Source: an uncultured Luteitalea sp.
GTDB lineage: Bacteria > Acidobacteriota > Vicinamibacteria > Vicinamibacterales > Vicinamibacteraceae
Assembly (NCBI GenBank): GCA_934541105.1
Contig: CAKTDA010000002.1
Span: forward strand, 62,001-126,000
Direction of reading: 5' to 3'
DNA length: 64,000 nucleotides
The notes under the pieces were generated by a model, which was not told the DNA's origin, ran no database searches, and saw only the letters and a program-made list of their open reading frames with translations. The position numbers were made by a program, and so were the translations under genes. Within the stretch, counting starts at the first letter, position 1. Each line of letters begins with the position of its first letter. Positions 25,927-34,748 of this stretch are shown here, in pieces.

Positions 25927-26001
25927 GGTGGACCTGACCGGGATCGAACCGGTGACCTCCTGAATGCCATTCAGGCGCGCTCCCAGCTGCGCCACAGGCC
26001 C
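25926..26001 (-). tRNA. tRNA-Ala(GGC)
   Basis: The 76-nt cloverleaf on the minus strand has a GGGCCTG acceptor pairing with CAGGTCC (one G-U), D-loop GCGCAGCTGGGAGCGC, anticodon stem CCTGA/TCAGG with loop ATGGCAT (anticodon GGC), and T-loop GGTTCGATCC. The 3' CCA is encoded. The terminal bases coincide with the edge of the 61-bp inverted-repeat element. Confidence 0.96.
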
Positions 26002-26354
26002 ACACACAGACATCGAAGTATAGCCGCCCCCGCGGCGGCCGTCAAAGGCCGGAACGGGGGGCTCCGCTGACCCTTGCCACGGACGCGGCCTCCATGCAGC
26101 CCGCCGGCGGACGGTTGCGCCCTGCTCCACTCGATTGGTCCGCAGGGCACGGTGCACTGGGGAACTCGTCCCGGGACGAGTTCCCGCCGACGCCAGCGAC
26201 GGGCGCCAGCAGGCTGCGTACCGGATCGTGCGTGCGCCGGCCCTGGCCGCGCGCAGCGACGGCGTGAAGGCCATGATCTTGCCGGCACGGCCACCGCGCG
26301 TGAGTTCCGTCACGCGCCGTGAAAAGATGGGCCCGCCACTGCCAATCGGGTCCG
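26002..26354. other. Spacer between tRNA-Ala and the TPR gene
   Basis: 353 bp with no supported gene. It holds the perfect palindrome at 26161-26184. No clear promoter for the TPR gene is seen. Confidence 0.5.
26161..26184. repeat. Perfect 24-bp palindrome (REP-like)
   Basis: The half-site GGAACTCGTCCC is followed directly by its exact reverse complement. A degenerate copy sits at 23905-23926 and a related core at 17211-17226, suggesting a dispersed intergenic palindrome family. Confidence 0.6.
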
Positions 26355-27617
26355 ATGCGTCCACACCACGCGTTCCGCGCTGGCGGCGTCACGCCAATCG
26401 CGTGTCGCCGTCTCGTCCTCTCGTCACTGTTCGCCGCGGCGTCGGCCACTGCCGGGACTGGCATCGTCTCGCCACGCGCTCTGCACGCGTCCGCAGGCCC
26501 CTCCCCGATGCCCGCCCTGTCTGCCGACGACCAGGCGACAAGCCCGCAGGCGCGGGAAGCGTACGACCGCGCGCGCGACCTTGAGAAGCGCGGCGACGAG
26601 GGCGCGGCGCTCGCGCTGCTCTGGACGGCCTCGGGTCTTGCGCCTCGCGACGCCGAGATTCAGATGCGCCTGGCCGGGGCGCTCGAGCGCGTCGGCGCGC
26701 TCGACGCCGCCATCGACGCCTGGCGCGCCGCCCTCGATGCGCGTCCAGGTGACCGGACCGCTGAACGCGGCCTCGTGCTCGCACTCGTCGCCGCCGGACG
26801 CAGTCCCGAAGCCGTGCAACTGGCCCGCGCGGCCGCCGACAGCCGTCCGGACGCTGCCGACGCCCTGTTCCTGCTCGGGCTCGCGCAGTCGGAACAGGAC
26901 GTCGAGGCCGCGCGCGAGCACTTCACGCGCGCGCTCGCCCGTGACCCGCGGCACACACTCGCGCGCTACAACCTCGCGCTGGTGCTCAAGCGTCTCGACC
27001 GCCTCGACGAGGCCCTCGTCGAGCTCCGCCGCGTCATCGCCGCCGACCCGCGCGCGGAAGCCCATCACGCACTCGCCCAGGTGCTCTGGCATCGGGGCGA
27101 CGATGCGCGCGCCGTGGACGCGCTCCAGGCTGCCATCACGATGGAGCCCCGTCACGCCGAGGCCCACACGCTGCTGGGCGTGATCAGCGCTGCGCAACGC
27201 GACTGGACGGCTGCGGCCGCGTCGTTGCGCCACGCGCTGACGCTGCGGCCCGACAAGGCCGGCACGCACGAGACGCTGGCGCGCGTGCTGCGCGCCTCGG
27301 GCGACAGGGCCGGTGCCGCTCGCCATCAGGCCGAGGGGGAACGACTGCGGCGCGCGGCCGACCGCGATCAGGAGGCGCGTGTCCTGACCTCGCTCGGCAC
27401 TGCACGGCTCGAGCAGGGCGACGCGCTTGCCGCGCTCGACGCCTTCCGGAAGGCGCTCGCCGTCAATGCCGGCTACGCGCCTGCGCACTTCCAGATCGGG
27501 CGCGCACTCGACCGCCTGGGCCATACGGATGCCGCGGATGGCGCCTACGCACGAGCCCGCGCGCTCAACCCCAACCTCGTCCCCCCACCGCGCAGGGGGT
27601 CGCCAACTCCACCGTAG
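26355..27617 (+). CDS. Exported TPR-repeat protein
   Basis: 420 residues from ATG 26355. LVLSSLFAAASATAG is a signal peptide, and the mature protein starts near residue 35. At least eight tetratricopeptide repeats follow from ~residue 55, recognisable by A-x-x-x-L/Y-x-x-x-L and P-x-x-A spacing (RAALDARPGDRTAERGLVLAL, FTRALARDPRHTLARYNLAL). A Pro-rich C-terminus closes it. It probably acts as a periplasmic protein-protein scaffold. It sits 161 bp before the TonB receptor on the same strand. Confidence 0.8.
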   Translation: MRPHHAFRAGGVTPIACRRLVLSSLFAAASATAGTGIVSPRALHASAGPSPMPALSADDQATSPQAREAYDRARDLEKRGDEGAALALLWTASGLAPRDAEIQMRLAGALERVGALDAAIDAWRAALDARPGDRTAERGLVLALVAAGRSPEAVQLARAAADSRPDAADALFLLGLAQSEQDVEAAREHFTRALARDPRHTLARYNLALVLKRLDRLDEALVELRRVIAADPRAEAHHALAQVLWHRGDDARAVDALQAAITMEPRHAEAHTLLGVISAAQRDWTAAAASLRHALTLRPDKAGTHETLARVLRASGDRAGAARHQAEGERLRRAADRDQEARVLTSLGTARLEQGDALAALDAFRKALAVNAGYAPAHFQIGRALDRLGHTDAADGAYARARALNPNLVPPPRRGSPTPP

Positions 27618-27649
27618 CGGCGGCAAGGTCCGTCTGCAGGCAATTCGGG

Positions 27650-27698
27650 TTGTCTAACCACCCGAATCGGGTGTATGAGATTGGTCGTTCATTAGACA
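27650..27698 (+). promoter_or_regulatory. Promoter with embedded palindromes ahead of the TonB receptor
   Basis: TTGTCT (27650-27655) and TATGAG (27674-27679), 18 bp apart, are a plausible -35/-10. Exactly between them lies CACCCGA-A-TCGGGTG (27659-27673), a perfect 7-bp inverted repeat. Outer arms TGTCTAA (27651-27657) and TTAGACA (27692-27698) form a second inverted repeat overlapping the -35. This arrangement is typical of repressor operators, so regulation by a carbohydrate-responsive repressor is plausible. Confidence 0.5.
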
Positions 27699-27778
27699 GC
27701 CATCGACACGCCGTTCGGCCGCCAGGCCGCAGGCGCGTGGCGGTTCACGTGCATCGGGCTCACTTTGGGGGAGAGGCC

Positions 27779-30700
27779 ATGGCGAGTGCGCAACGTGTGA
27801 GGGCACTGCTCTGTGCAGTGGTGGTCATGTTCTTTGCGGCCACCAGCACCGCGCAGGAGTTCCGAGCGACGGTCAGGGGACAGGTCGTGGATGCGAGCAG
27901 CGGGCGGCTGCCTGGCGCCACGGTGTCGGTACAGAACACCGAGACGAACGAACTGGCGACGGCGGTCACGAATGCCGAAGGGACGTACACCATTCCCTTC
28001 CTGCGTCCGGGGCCCTACACGCTCACCGTGGAACTCGAAGGGTTCCAGAAGTACGTGCGCAGCGGACTGGTGCTCGAGGTCGGCCAGGTGGCTGCGATCA
28101 ACGTCACGCTCGGCGTCGGTGCACAGACCGAGGAGGTCACCGTCACGGCGCAGGCCGTGCTCGAGTCCGGCAACGCCAACCGCGGTGACGTCATCGACAA
28201 CCGGCGCATTGCCGAACTGCCGCTGCAATCACGCAGCCCGATCGCCCTGGCCACGCTCGTCGCGGGCGTCAACTACAACGCCCAGGCGGTGTACCTGCGC
28301 CCGTTCGACAACGGCGCGCTCGCCGACTTCTCGATGAACGGCGGCGCCAACCGCAACAACGAGTTCCTGCTCGACGGCGCGCCGAACAACGCCAACCAGG
28401 GCGGCAACAACATCGCGTACGTGCCGCCGGCCGAGGCGGTGCAGGAGTTCAAGATCGCGACCAACACGTACGACGCGCAGTACGGGCGGACGGCGGGCGG
28501 CGTGGTGAACATGTCGCTCAAGTCGGGCACCAACAGCCTCCATGGCGTGGGCTACGAGTTCATGCGGCGCAAGTGGCTCGACGCCAACTCGTTCCTCCTC
28601 AACTCCCGCGACGCGCCCAAGAGCGACCACTACCTCGATCAGTACGGCTTCAGCATCGACGGTCCGGTCAGGATTCCCGGGCTCTACAACGGGCAGAACA
28701 AGACGTTCTTCCTGTTCACCGGTGAGCGCTACCGCGAAGGCACGCCCAACCCGCTGTTCAACACCACGCCCACCGAGGCGATGCGGCGCGGCGACTTCAG
28801 CGACTACCGCGACATCAACGGCAACCTGATCCAGATCTACGACCCGGCCACCGGACGCAACGTCAACGGCACATGGGTGCGCGATCCGTTCCCGGGCAAC
28901 ATCATTCCGCAGGACCGCATCGACCCGATTGCGCGCGAGATCATGCAGTACTACCCGCTGCCCAACAACACGACGGCAGGGGTCGCGCCGTGGCAGCAGA
29001 ACCTTGCCTTCAGCGAGCACATCAACAAGGACGTGTTCTGGAACTGGGTGGCCAAGGTCGACCACAACATCAACACCAACAACCGCACGTTCTTCCGCTG
29101 GGCGGAGAACGAGCGCAACGAACTGCGCAATGGCACGCCAATCCGCAGCGGCCCGGCACAGGACGGGCAGCTCCCGCTCATCCGCGCCAACCGCGCCATC
29201 GTCGGCGACTGGGTCCACATCATGGGCGGCAGCACGGTGCTCAACCTGCGGGGCTCCTACACGTACTTCCTCGAGCTGAGCCGGTCGGATGAAGGCTTCG
29301 GCTTCGATTCCACGCAGCTGGGGTTCCCCTCGAGCCTCGTGAACCAGCTGCCCGAGAAGCTCTTCCCGCGCGTGAACATCTCGGAGTACGCGTCGCTGTC
29401 GCGCAACAAGAGCGAGAACCGCAACTACATCTGGAGCATCCAGCCGAACATCTCGCTGACGCGGGGCCGTCACAACATCCGGGCCGGCCTCGACTTCCGC
29501 AGCACCCACGTGGCGGGCCGCAGCGTTGGCGAAGCCGGCATGCGCTTCGACTTCAACCGCGCGTTCACGCAGCGGGAGTTCAACCGCGCCGACGCGCTGT
29601 CGGGGAGCGGGTTCGCGTCGTTCCTGCTCGGGGCGCCGTCGGGAGGCGCCGTGGACAACAACCTCCTGCCCGACTACCGCTGGACCTACGCCGCGCCCTG
29701 GATCCAGGACGACTGGAAGCTCACCGATCGGTGGACGGTGAACGCCGGCCTCCGCTGGGACTACAACAGCCCGGTGAGCGAGGACGAGAATCGCCTGAAC
29801 TACGTGTTCGATCCGTCGATCGTGAACCCGGTGACGGCGGGCATCGACCAGTCGCGCTTCCCGGGATACCAGGTGCGCGGCGGGCTGACGTTCGCGGGCG
29901 TGGACGGCAATCCCGAGCGGCCGTGGGAGGTGGACAGGAACAACGTGCAGATCCGCCTCGGCACCGCGTATCAACTGAACGACAGGACCGTCCTGCGCGG
30001 CGGCTACGGCCGCTACTACCTCAACCCGACAGGGCAGGGCCACGTCCAGGGCTTCAGCATCCAGACCGCGCTCATTCCCTCGCTCGACGGCGGCCAGACG
30101 CCGACCTATGCGCTTGGTAACCCGTTCCCGACCGGTGTCGAGCAGCCGCCCGGCAGCGCACTCGGTGCCCTGACGTTCCTCGGCCGCGGCCTCTCGTATG
30201 CCAACCCGGACTTCGTGGTGCCCAAGGCGGACCACTTCTCGGCCGGCGTGCAACGCCAACTGCCCTGGGGCGTGACGCTCGACGTGAGTTATGCCGGCAG
30301 CCGGTCCACGCAGCAGGAGAGCGAGTTCCGCGGCATCAACGAGCCGGGCCGCGACTTCCTGGACCAGTGTGACGTGACAAAGGGCGGATCCCGGGCCTAC
30401 TGCGACCAGCAGCTGCCGAACCCGTTCTACCAGGTGGCCGGCTTCGAAGGCACGGCGCGCTTCACGAGCCCGACGCTGTCGCGGTTCGAGCTGAGTCGCC
30501 CGTACCCGGCGTTTGGCGGCATCACGGAAACGCAGCGCAACGACGGCACGATCAACTACCACTCGCTGCAGCTGGTGGCCAACCGGCGCTGGACGGGCGG
30601 GCTGGTCCTGAGCGGCAACTACACCTACGTGCCCAAGTACGAACAGATCGGCGCCTCGTCCGGTTGGACGCAAAGCGGACCGGGCATCGGCGGGCAGAAT

Positions 30701-31342
30701 GCGTTCATCGACAACAGCACCATGGAGCTCGTGCGTGGGCCCTACTGGACGCACCGCCGCCACCGCATCTCGCTGTCGGGCGTCTACGAGTTCCCGTTCG
30801 GCGAGAACCACACCGGCCTGTTGCGAGCCCTGCTGCACGGCTGGTCGGTCGCGCCGATGTTCCTGTACCAGTCCGGCCAGCCCTGGAAGATTCCAGACAA
30901 CACCGAACTTGTCGGCAACCCCGCGCTCGATCCCACGAAGGACGGGCAGTTCATCTACGGTGTGCAGCCCTGCGTCGGCCAGCGCAACGCGTCGGGCGGC
31001 TACACGTTGCTCGCCTACTCCGTGAACTATGGCTGCAGCCAGCCCTTCTTCCTGATCCGCGAGCCCTTCCAGGCGCGTACGACGCAGGTGCTCGACGACA
31101 GGTTGCGGCGAGCGGGGTACTGGCAGCTCGACCTGAACTTCGCCAAGACCACGCAGATCACCGACCGCGTGCGGTTCCAGCTGCGCGTCGAGGCGTTCAA
31201 CGTGTTCAACAGCCCGATGTACGACGAGCGGGACTTCGAGCGTGGCACCGGCTCGGACAACTTCGGTCGCGTCAACCGCAACACCGTGGGCCAGTCGAAC
31301 TTCCAGCGGTTCGTGCAGCTCGGGTTCCGGTTGATCTTCTAG
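27779..31342 (+). CDS. Oar-like TonB-dependent receptor with N-terminal carboxypeptidase-like domain
   Basis: 1187 residues from ATG 27779, with GGGGGAGAGG upstream. Signal peptide VRALLCAVVVMFFAATSTAQ; residues ~27-115 are a carboxypeptidase-regulatory-like beta domain (ATVRGQVVDASSGRLPGATV). The plug begins near EEVTVTAQAVLE with NRRIAELPLQSRSP, followed by a long 22-strand barrel ending in the outer-membrane signature RFVQLGFRLIF. These large Oar/SusC-like receptors of Acidobacteriota import or bind oligosaccharides or act in adhesion; the substrate is unknown. A promoter with operator-like palindromes precedes it and a strong hairpin follows its stop. Confidence 0.92.
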   Translation: MASAQRVRALLCAVVVMFFAATSTAQEFRATVRGQVVDASSGRLPGATVSVQNTETNELATAVTNAEGTYTIPFLRPGPYTLTVELEGFQKYVRSGLVLEVGQVAAINVTLGVGAQTEEVTVTAQAVLESGNANRGDVIDNRRIAELPLQSRSPIALATLVAGVNYNAQAVYLRPFDNGALADFSMNGGANRNNEFLLDGAPNNANQGGNNIAYVPPAEAVQEFKIATNTYDAQYGRTAGGVVNMSLKSGTNSLHGVGYEFMRRKWLDANSFLLNSRDAPKSDHYLDQYGFSIDGPVRIPGLYNGQNKTFFLFTGERYREGTPNPLFNTTPTEAMRRGDFSDYRDINGNLIQIYDPATGRNVNGTWVRDPFPGNIIPQDRIDPIAREIMQYYPLPNNTTAGVAPWQQNLAFSEHINKDVFWNWVAKVDHNINTNNRTFFRWAENERNELRNGTPIRSGPAQDGQLPLIRANRAIVGDWVHIMGGSTVLNLRGSYTYFLELSRSDEGFGFDSTQLGFPSSLVNQLPEKLFPRVNISEYASLSRNKSENRNYIWSIQPNISLTRGRHNIRAGLDFRSTHVAGRSVGEAGMRFDFNRAFTQREFNRADALSGSGFASFLLGAPSGGAVDNNLLPDYRWTYAAPWIQDDWKLTDRWTVNAGLRWDYNSPVSEDENRLNYVFDPSIVNPVTAGIDQSRFPGYQVRGGLTFAGVDGNPERPWEVDRNNVQIRLGTAYQLNDRTVLRGGYGRYYLNPTGQGHVQGFSIQTALIPSLDGGQTPTYALGNPFPTGVEQPPGSALGALTFLGRGLSYANPDFVVPKADHFSAGVQRQLPWGVTLDVSYAGSRSTQQESEFRGINEPGRDFLDQCDVTKGGSRAYCDQQLPNPFYQVAGFEGTARFTSPTLSRFELSRPYPAFGGITETQRNDGTINYHSLQLVANRRWTGGLVLSGNYTYVPKYEQIGASSGWTQSGPGIGGQNAFIDNSTMELVRGPYWTHRRHRISLSGVYEFPFGENHTGLLRALLHGWSVAPMFLYQSGQPWKIPDNTELVGNPALDPTKDGQFIYGVQPCVGQRNASGGYTLLAYSVNYGCSQPFFLIREPFQARTTQVLDDRLRRAGYWQLDLNFAKTTQITDRVRFQLRVEAFNVFNSPMYDERDFERGTGSDNFGRVNRNTVGQSNFQRFVQLGFRLIF

Positions 31343-31356
31343 GGATGGGCGCGCTA

Positions 31357-31384
31357 TCGCGGCCGGACGCTCGTCCGGCCGCGA
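31357..31384 (+). terminator. Strong GC hairpin after the TonB receptor
   Basis: TCGCGGCCGGACG (31357-31369) and CGTCCGGCCGCGA (31372-31384) are perfect 13-nt complements with a tiny loop, starting 15 nt after the receptor stop. There is no T-run. Position suggests attenuation or termination between receptor and methyltransferase gene. Confidence 0.55.
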
Positions 31385-31401
31385 CGCTCGAATCCAGGCC
31401 C

Positions 31402-32832
31402 GTGCGTGTCGCCTCCCTCGCCCTCCTCCTCCTTGCGGTCACACTGACCGCAGCCGAGGAACACACGCGACGCATCACGTGGCAGGACGTGGCGCCGATA
31501 CACGCGCGGCTCACGTCACGTGGCTTCAGCGCACACGACTTCGACACACGCATCGCTCGCCTCGCTGCGGACAACGAGCGGCGCGTCCGGATCGGCGACG
31601 TCGATCACCTCGTCTTCTACATGCTGCAGTCCACCCGCTTCACCGACCGGACTGCCATCGAGCCGGCCCTCAGTGCGAAGTCGCTCGTCGACGGACTCGA
31701 CGACGCGTGGCGCGAAGCCTTCTTCCGCGATCCGGCGAGCGCGCGCGATCGCGTGAGCCGCGACGTCCGCGCACGCGTGCACGCGACGGTGGAGGCGCTC
31801 GACGCACCGGGAACGAATGCGAGGCTCGCGTACTTCGCCCGCCTGCTTGCCGAGACCGCACCCGACGCGCGTGCTCGCGAACGAACGCTGCTCGACGAGT
31901 ACCTCCGCGTGATGCGCTTCGTGCACGAGAAGGAGTTCGGGTCGGGGCGAGCGGATGCTGCCGCAGCGGCGAGCCTGTATCACACACGCGGGCTGAGCAC
32001 CGACACCGCCGTCGAGGCGGGATTCATCGTCTCGCAGGGGCTTGGCGTGTTGCGCGCGCTCGATCCGGAACGCCGCATACGTCGGGTGCTCATCGTCGGT
32101 GCCGGACTCGATCTCGCCCCACGCACGGCGCTGCTCGAAGCCGCGCCGCCCCAGAGCTACCAGCCCTGGGCCGTGCTCGATGCGCTCGTGGACCTCGGCC
32201 TCTCCCGGCTCGACGACGTCACCATCGTCTCCGCGGACATCAACGATCGCGTCGTCCATCACTTACGTGATTCACGTGCGTCCCCACCCCTGCTCACGCT
32301 CCTGACCGGCATCGGCGAGACCGGCCCGATTTCGCTCGCCAGGGAGTACCGCGCGTACTTCGGCTCGCTCGGACGATCGATCGGGCTGATGGAGGACGCG
32401 CCGCCGCAAACGGCCCGCGACGCCGCCCGCGCGCCGGCCGGTCACCTCTACAAGCGCCTGAAGGTGTCCGCGGAAGCCGCGCGCGCGGTGCGCGCGACGC
32501 AGCTCGACGTCGTGACCGAGCGCCTCGACGGTCGCGGTCGTGGCGGAAGTGGGCACACGGGCGCTGGCTTCGATCTCGTCGTCGCCACGAACGTGTTCCC
32601 GTACTTCGACGACGATGGGCTCGCGCTCGCGTTGTCGAACATCGCGAGCATGCTCGGTCCGGGCGGAGTGCTGCTGCACAACGAGGCGCGTCCGGCGCTC
32701 CACGACATCTCGGCTGCCCTGGGGCTGCCGCCCTCACATTCGCGCCACGCGGTGATTGCCACCGTGAAGGGCGCACCGCCGCTCGGCGACAGCGTGTGGC
32801 TGCACGAGCGGCAGGCGCCGCCGCCACGCTAG
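31402..32832 (+). CDS. Exported CheR-like SAM methyltransferase domain protein
   Basis: 476 residues from GTG 31402, chosen because it gives an ideal signal peptide (RVASLALLLLAVTLTAAEEH) and lies after the hairpin; an in-frame ATG at 31345 would put the hairpin inside the gene. The N-terminal ~200 residues are helical. LIVGAGLDLAPRTALLE near 232 matches SAM-binding motif I, and FDLVVATNVFPYFDDDGLA with LGPGGVLLHNE matches the later CheR-like motifs. A secreted SAM enzyme is unusual because SAM is cytoplasmic; the protein may be anchored, re-used for another ligand, or not exported. Confidence 0.65.
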   Translation: MRVASLALLLLAVTLTAAEEHTRRITWQDVAPIHARLTSRGFSAHDFDTRIARLAADNERRVRIGDVDHLVFYMLQSTRFTDRTAIEPALSAKSLVDGLDDAWREAFFRDPASARDRVSRDVRARVHATVEALDAPGTNARLAYFARLLAETAPDARARERTLLDEYLRVMRFVHEKEFGSGRADAAAAASLYHTRGLSTDTAVEAGFIVSQGLGVLRALDPERRIRRVLIVGAGLDLAPRTALLEAAPPQSYQPWAVLDALVDLGLSRLDDVTIVSADINDRVVHHLRDSRASPPLLTLLTGIGETGPISLAREYRAYFGSLGRSIGLMEDAPPQTARDAARAPAGHLYKRLKVSAEAARAVRATQLDVVTERLDGRGRGGSGHTGAGFDLVVATNVFPYFDDDGLALALSNIASMLGPGGVLLHNEARPALHDISAALGLPPSHSRHAVIATVKGAPPLGDSVWLHERQAPPPR

Positions 32833-32837
32833 CGGGG

Positions 32838-34607
32838 CTACCGCGAGCGCGTCGGAACCGGTGCGCCACGGCCTTCGGTCAGCGTCACGATTCGGTCCAC
32901 GCCATCGACCGCGAAGGCTTCCTCGCCGCCGATGGGCCACCGGACGACGACGCGATCGGCGCGAGCCGCGCGCCCGAGTCCGAAATGCAGGCGGAAGTCG
33001 TTCTGGGCGTAGTAGCTGCCGCCGCCACGCACTTCGTCCACGAAGGTGCGGCCGCCCGCGGTGATGGTCGCGCGCGCACCGATGGCGTTGCGATGCGACG
33101 TCGTGCCGACGAGCGCGAGCGTCAGCCAGTGGCCGGCGGCGGGGCCGGTGTCGAGCCGGAACAGGTCGGGAGGCGCGTGCATGTTGTTGACCACGACGTC
33201 CACGTCGCCGTCGTTGTCGATGTCGCCGAAGGCTGCGCCGCGGCTCGCCGCCGGCGTGGTCAGCGGCGCACCCAGTCGATCGGTGACGTCCTCGAAGCGG
33301 CCGTTGCCGCGATTCCGGTAGACGACCTTTCGCTGCGCATAGCCCGACTCACCCGCGAGTGACGCAATCTCGGGATAGACGTGGCCGTTGACGAGGAAGA
33401 GATCGGGCCAGCCGTCGCGCTCGAGGTCGAGGAAGCCAACGCCCCATCCGAGCCAGCGCGTATTGATCCCGATGCCCGCGGCAAACGTCCGGTCCTCGCA
33501 GATGCCGTCGCCGGTGTTCGCATAGAGCGTGGACGTGTCACCCGCGAAGTTGGTCCGGAAGATGTCCATCGTGCCGTTGCGGTCGTAGTCGCCGATGGCG
33601 AGGCCCATCCCGGCCTGCGAACGTCCGTCCTGGCTGAACGCGCAGCCTGCCTCGATGCCGATGTCGGTGAACGTGCCGTTGCGGTCGTTCCGGTACAGCG
33701 TGCTCGGCTTCGAGTCGTTGGCCACGTACACGTCAATCCAACCGTCATCGTCGAAGTCGAGCGTCGACACGCCGAGGCCGTACGTGCCGCTCGACCGCGT
33801 GATGCCCGACGTCTTCGACACGTCCTCGAAGCGGCCGTCGCCGCGGTTGCGGTAGAGGGCGTTTGTGGCGCCGGGGAGCCCGGGCGGCCCGCACGCGACA
33901 GGAAGGCCCTTGTAGCGACACAGCCCCGACTCGGGCAGCGGCGTCGCGTCGAGGTCCATGTCGATGTAGTTGGCAATGAAGAGATCGAGATGCCCGTCGC
34001 GGTCGTAATCGAGGAATGCGCAGCCCGAGCCCCAGCGGCGAGACGTCGTGAGGCCGACCGGCGCGGTGACGTCCTCGAAGGTCCCGTCCGGGCGGTTGCG
34101 GAACAGCCGGTTCTGGCCCCAGTACGTCACGAGGATGTCGTCGCGACCGTCGGCGTCGTAATCGCCGACACATGCCGCCTGGCCCCAGCCCGACTGGCGG
34201 AGGCCGACCCTGTCGGTGACGTCCTCGAAGGTGCCGTTGCGCCGGTTGCGGTACAGGCGCGCCGTGGGCTCCTCTCCCTGAGGGAATCCTTCGAGCGTGG
34301 TGCCGTTCACGACGAACACGTCGAGCCAGCCGTCGGCGTCGACGTCGATGAGCGCGACCCCGCTGCCGGTGGTCTCGAGCAGATATCGGTTGCGATCGCG
34401 TCCGCCGTACACGGTGGTGCCGCTCAGGCCGGCTTCACGTGCGACATTGACGAAGGAGAACGGGAGCGGCGGCGGCGAGTCGGCGGAAAGCCCGAGCGCG
34501 GCGGCGGCCACGGCGGATGCGACGGCCCACGGTCGTACCTTGCGGCCCCGATGCCGGGACGCACGACCGTGCTCGATCGGCTCGTCGCTGGAACGGCACG
34601 CAGTCAT
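32838..34607 (-). CDS. FG-GAP/VCBS repeat protein with ASPIC/UnbV domain (CRTAC1-like)
   Basis: 589 residues; start ATG 34607 (34634 is possible but overlaps a TACAAT -10 box). Signal peptide WAVASAVAAAALGLSA. Seven calcium-binding DxDxDGxxD loops (DVDADGWLDVF, DYDADGRDDIL, DYDRDGHLDLF, DFDDDGWIDVY, DYDRNGTMDIF, DLERDGWPDLF, DIDNDGDVDVV) form a propeller. The C-terminal ~110 residues are the ASPIC/UnbV domain (RNAIGARATI, VDEVRGGGSYYAQND). These secreted proteins are abundant in Acidobacteriota; ligand unknown. Divergent from the kinase gene. Confidence 0.92.
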   Translation of the reverse strand: MTACRSSDEPIEHGRASRHRGRKVRPWAVASAVAAAALGLSADSPPPLPFSFVNVAREAGLSGTTVYGGRDRNRYLLETTGSGVALIDVDADGWLDVFVVNGTTLEGFPQGEEPTARLYRNRRNGTFEDVTDRVGLRQSGWGQAACVGDYDADGRDDILVTYWGQNRLFRNRPDGTFEDVTAPVGLTTSRRWGSGCAFLDYDRDGHLDLFIANYIDMDLDATPLPESGLCRYKGLPVACGPPGLPGATNALYRNRGDGRFEDVSKTSGITRSSGTYGLGVSTLDFDDDGWIDVYVANDSKPSTLYRNDRNGTFTDIGIEAGCAFSQDGRSQAGMGLAIGDYDRNGTMDIFRTNFAGDTSTLYANTGDGICEDRTFAAGIGINTRWLGWGVGFLDLERDGWPDLFLVNGHVYPEIASLAGESGYAQRKVVYRNRGNGRFEDVTDRLGAPLTTPAASRGAAFGDIDNDGDVDVVVNNMHAPPDLFRLDTGPAAGHWLTLALVGTTSHRNAIGARATITAGGRTFVDEVRGGGSYYAQNDFRLHFGLGRAARADRVVVRWPIGGEEAFAVDGVDRIVTLTEGRGAPVPTRSR

Positions 34608-34748
34608 CGTCGTCGTTGACGGTTGGAGCCTCATTGTACCGGGGCAGACAGCCGCACGGGCCCGCCGCGGCGTTCGACGGTCGGCGGGATGACGTTGCAG
34701 AAGAGGATCGCCTCGGCGCGAGGCACGTGACGTCTGGAGTTTCTGCAG

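Noticed and set aside
28229..30838. Long antisense open frame across the TonB receptor
   Set aside because: It mirrors codon bias of the receptor gene, has no domain, no start signal, and is typical of high-GC shadow frames.
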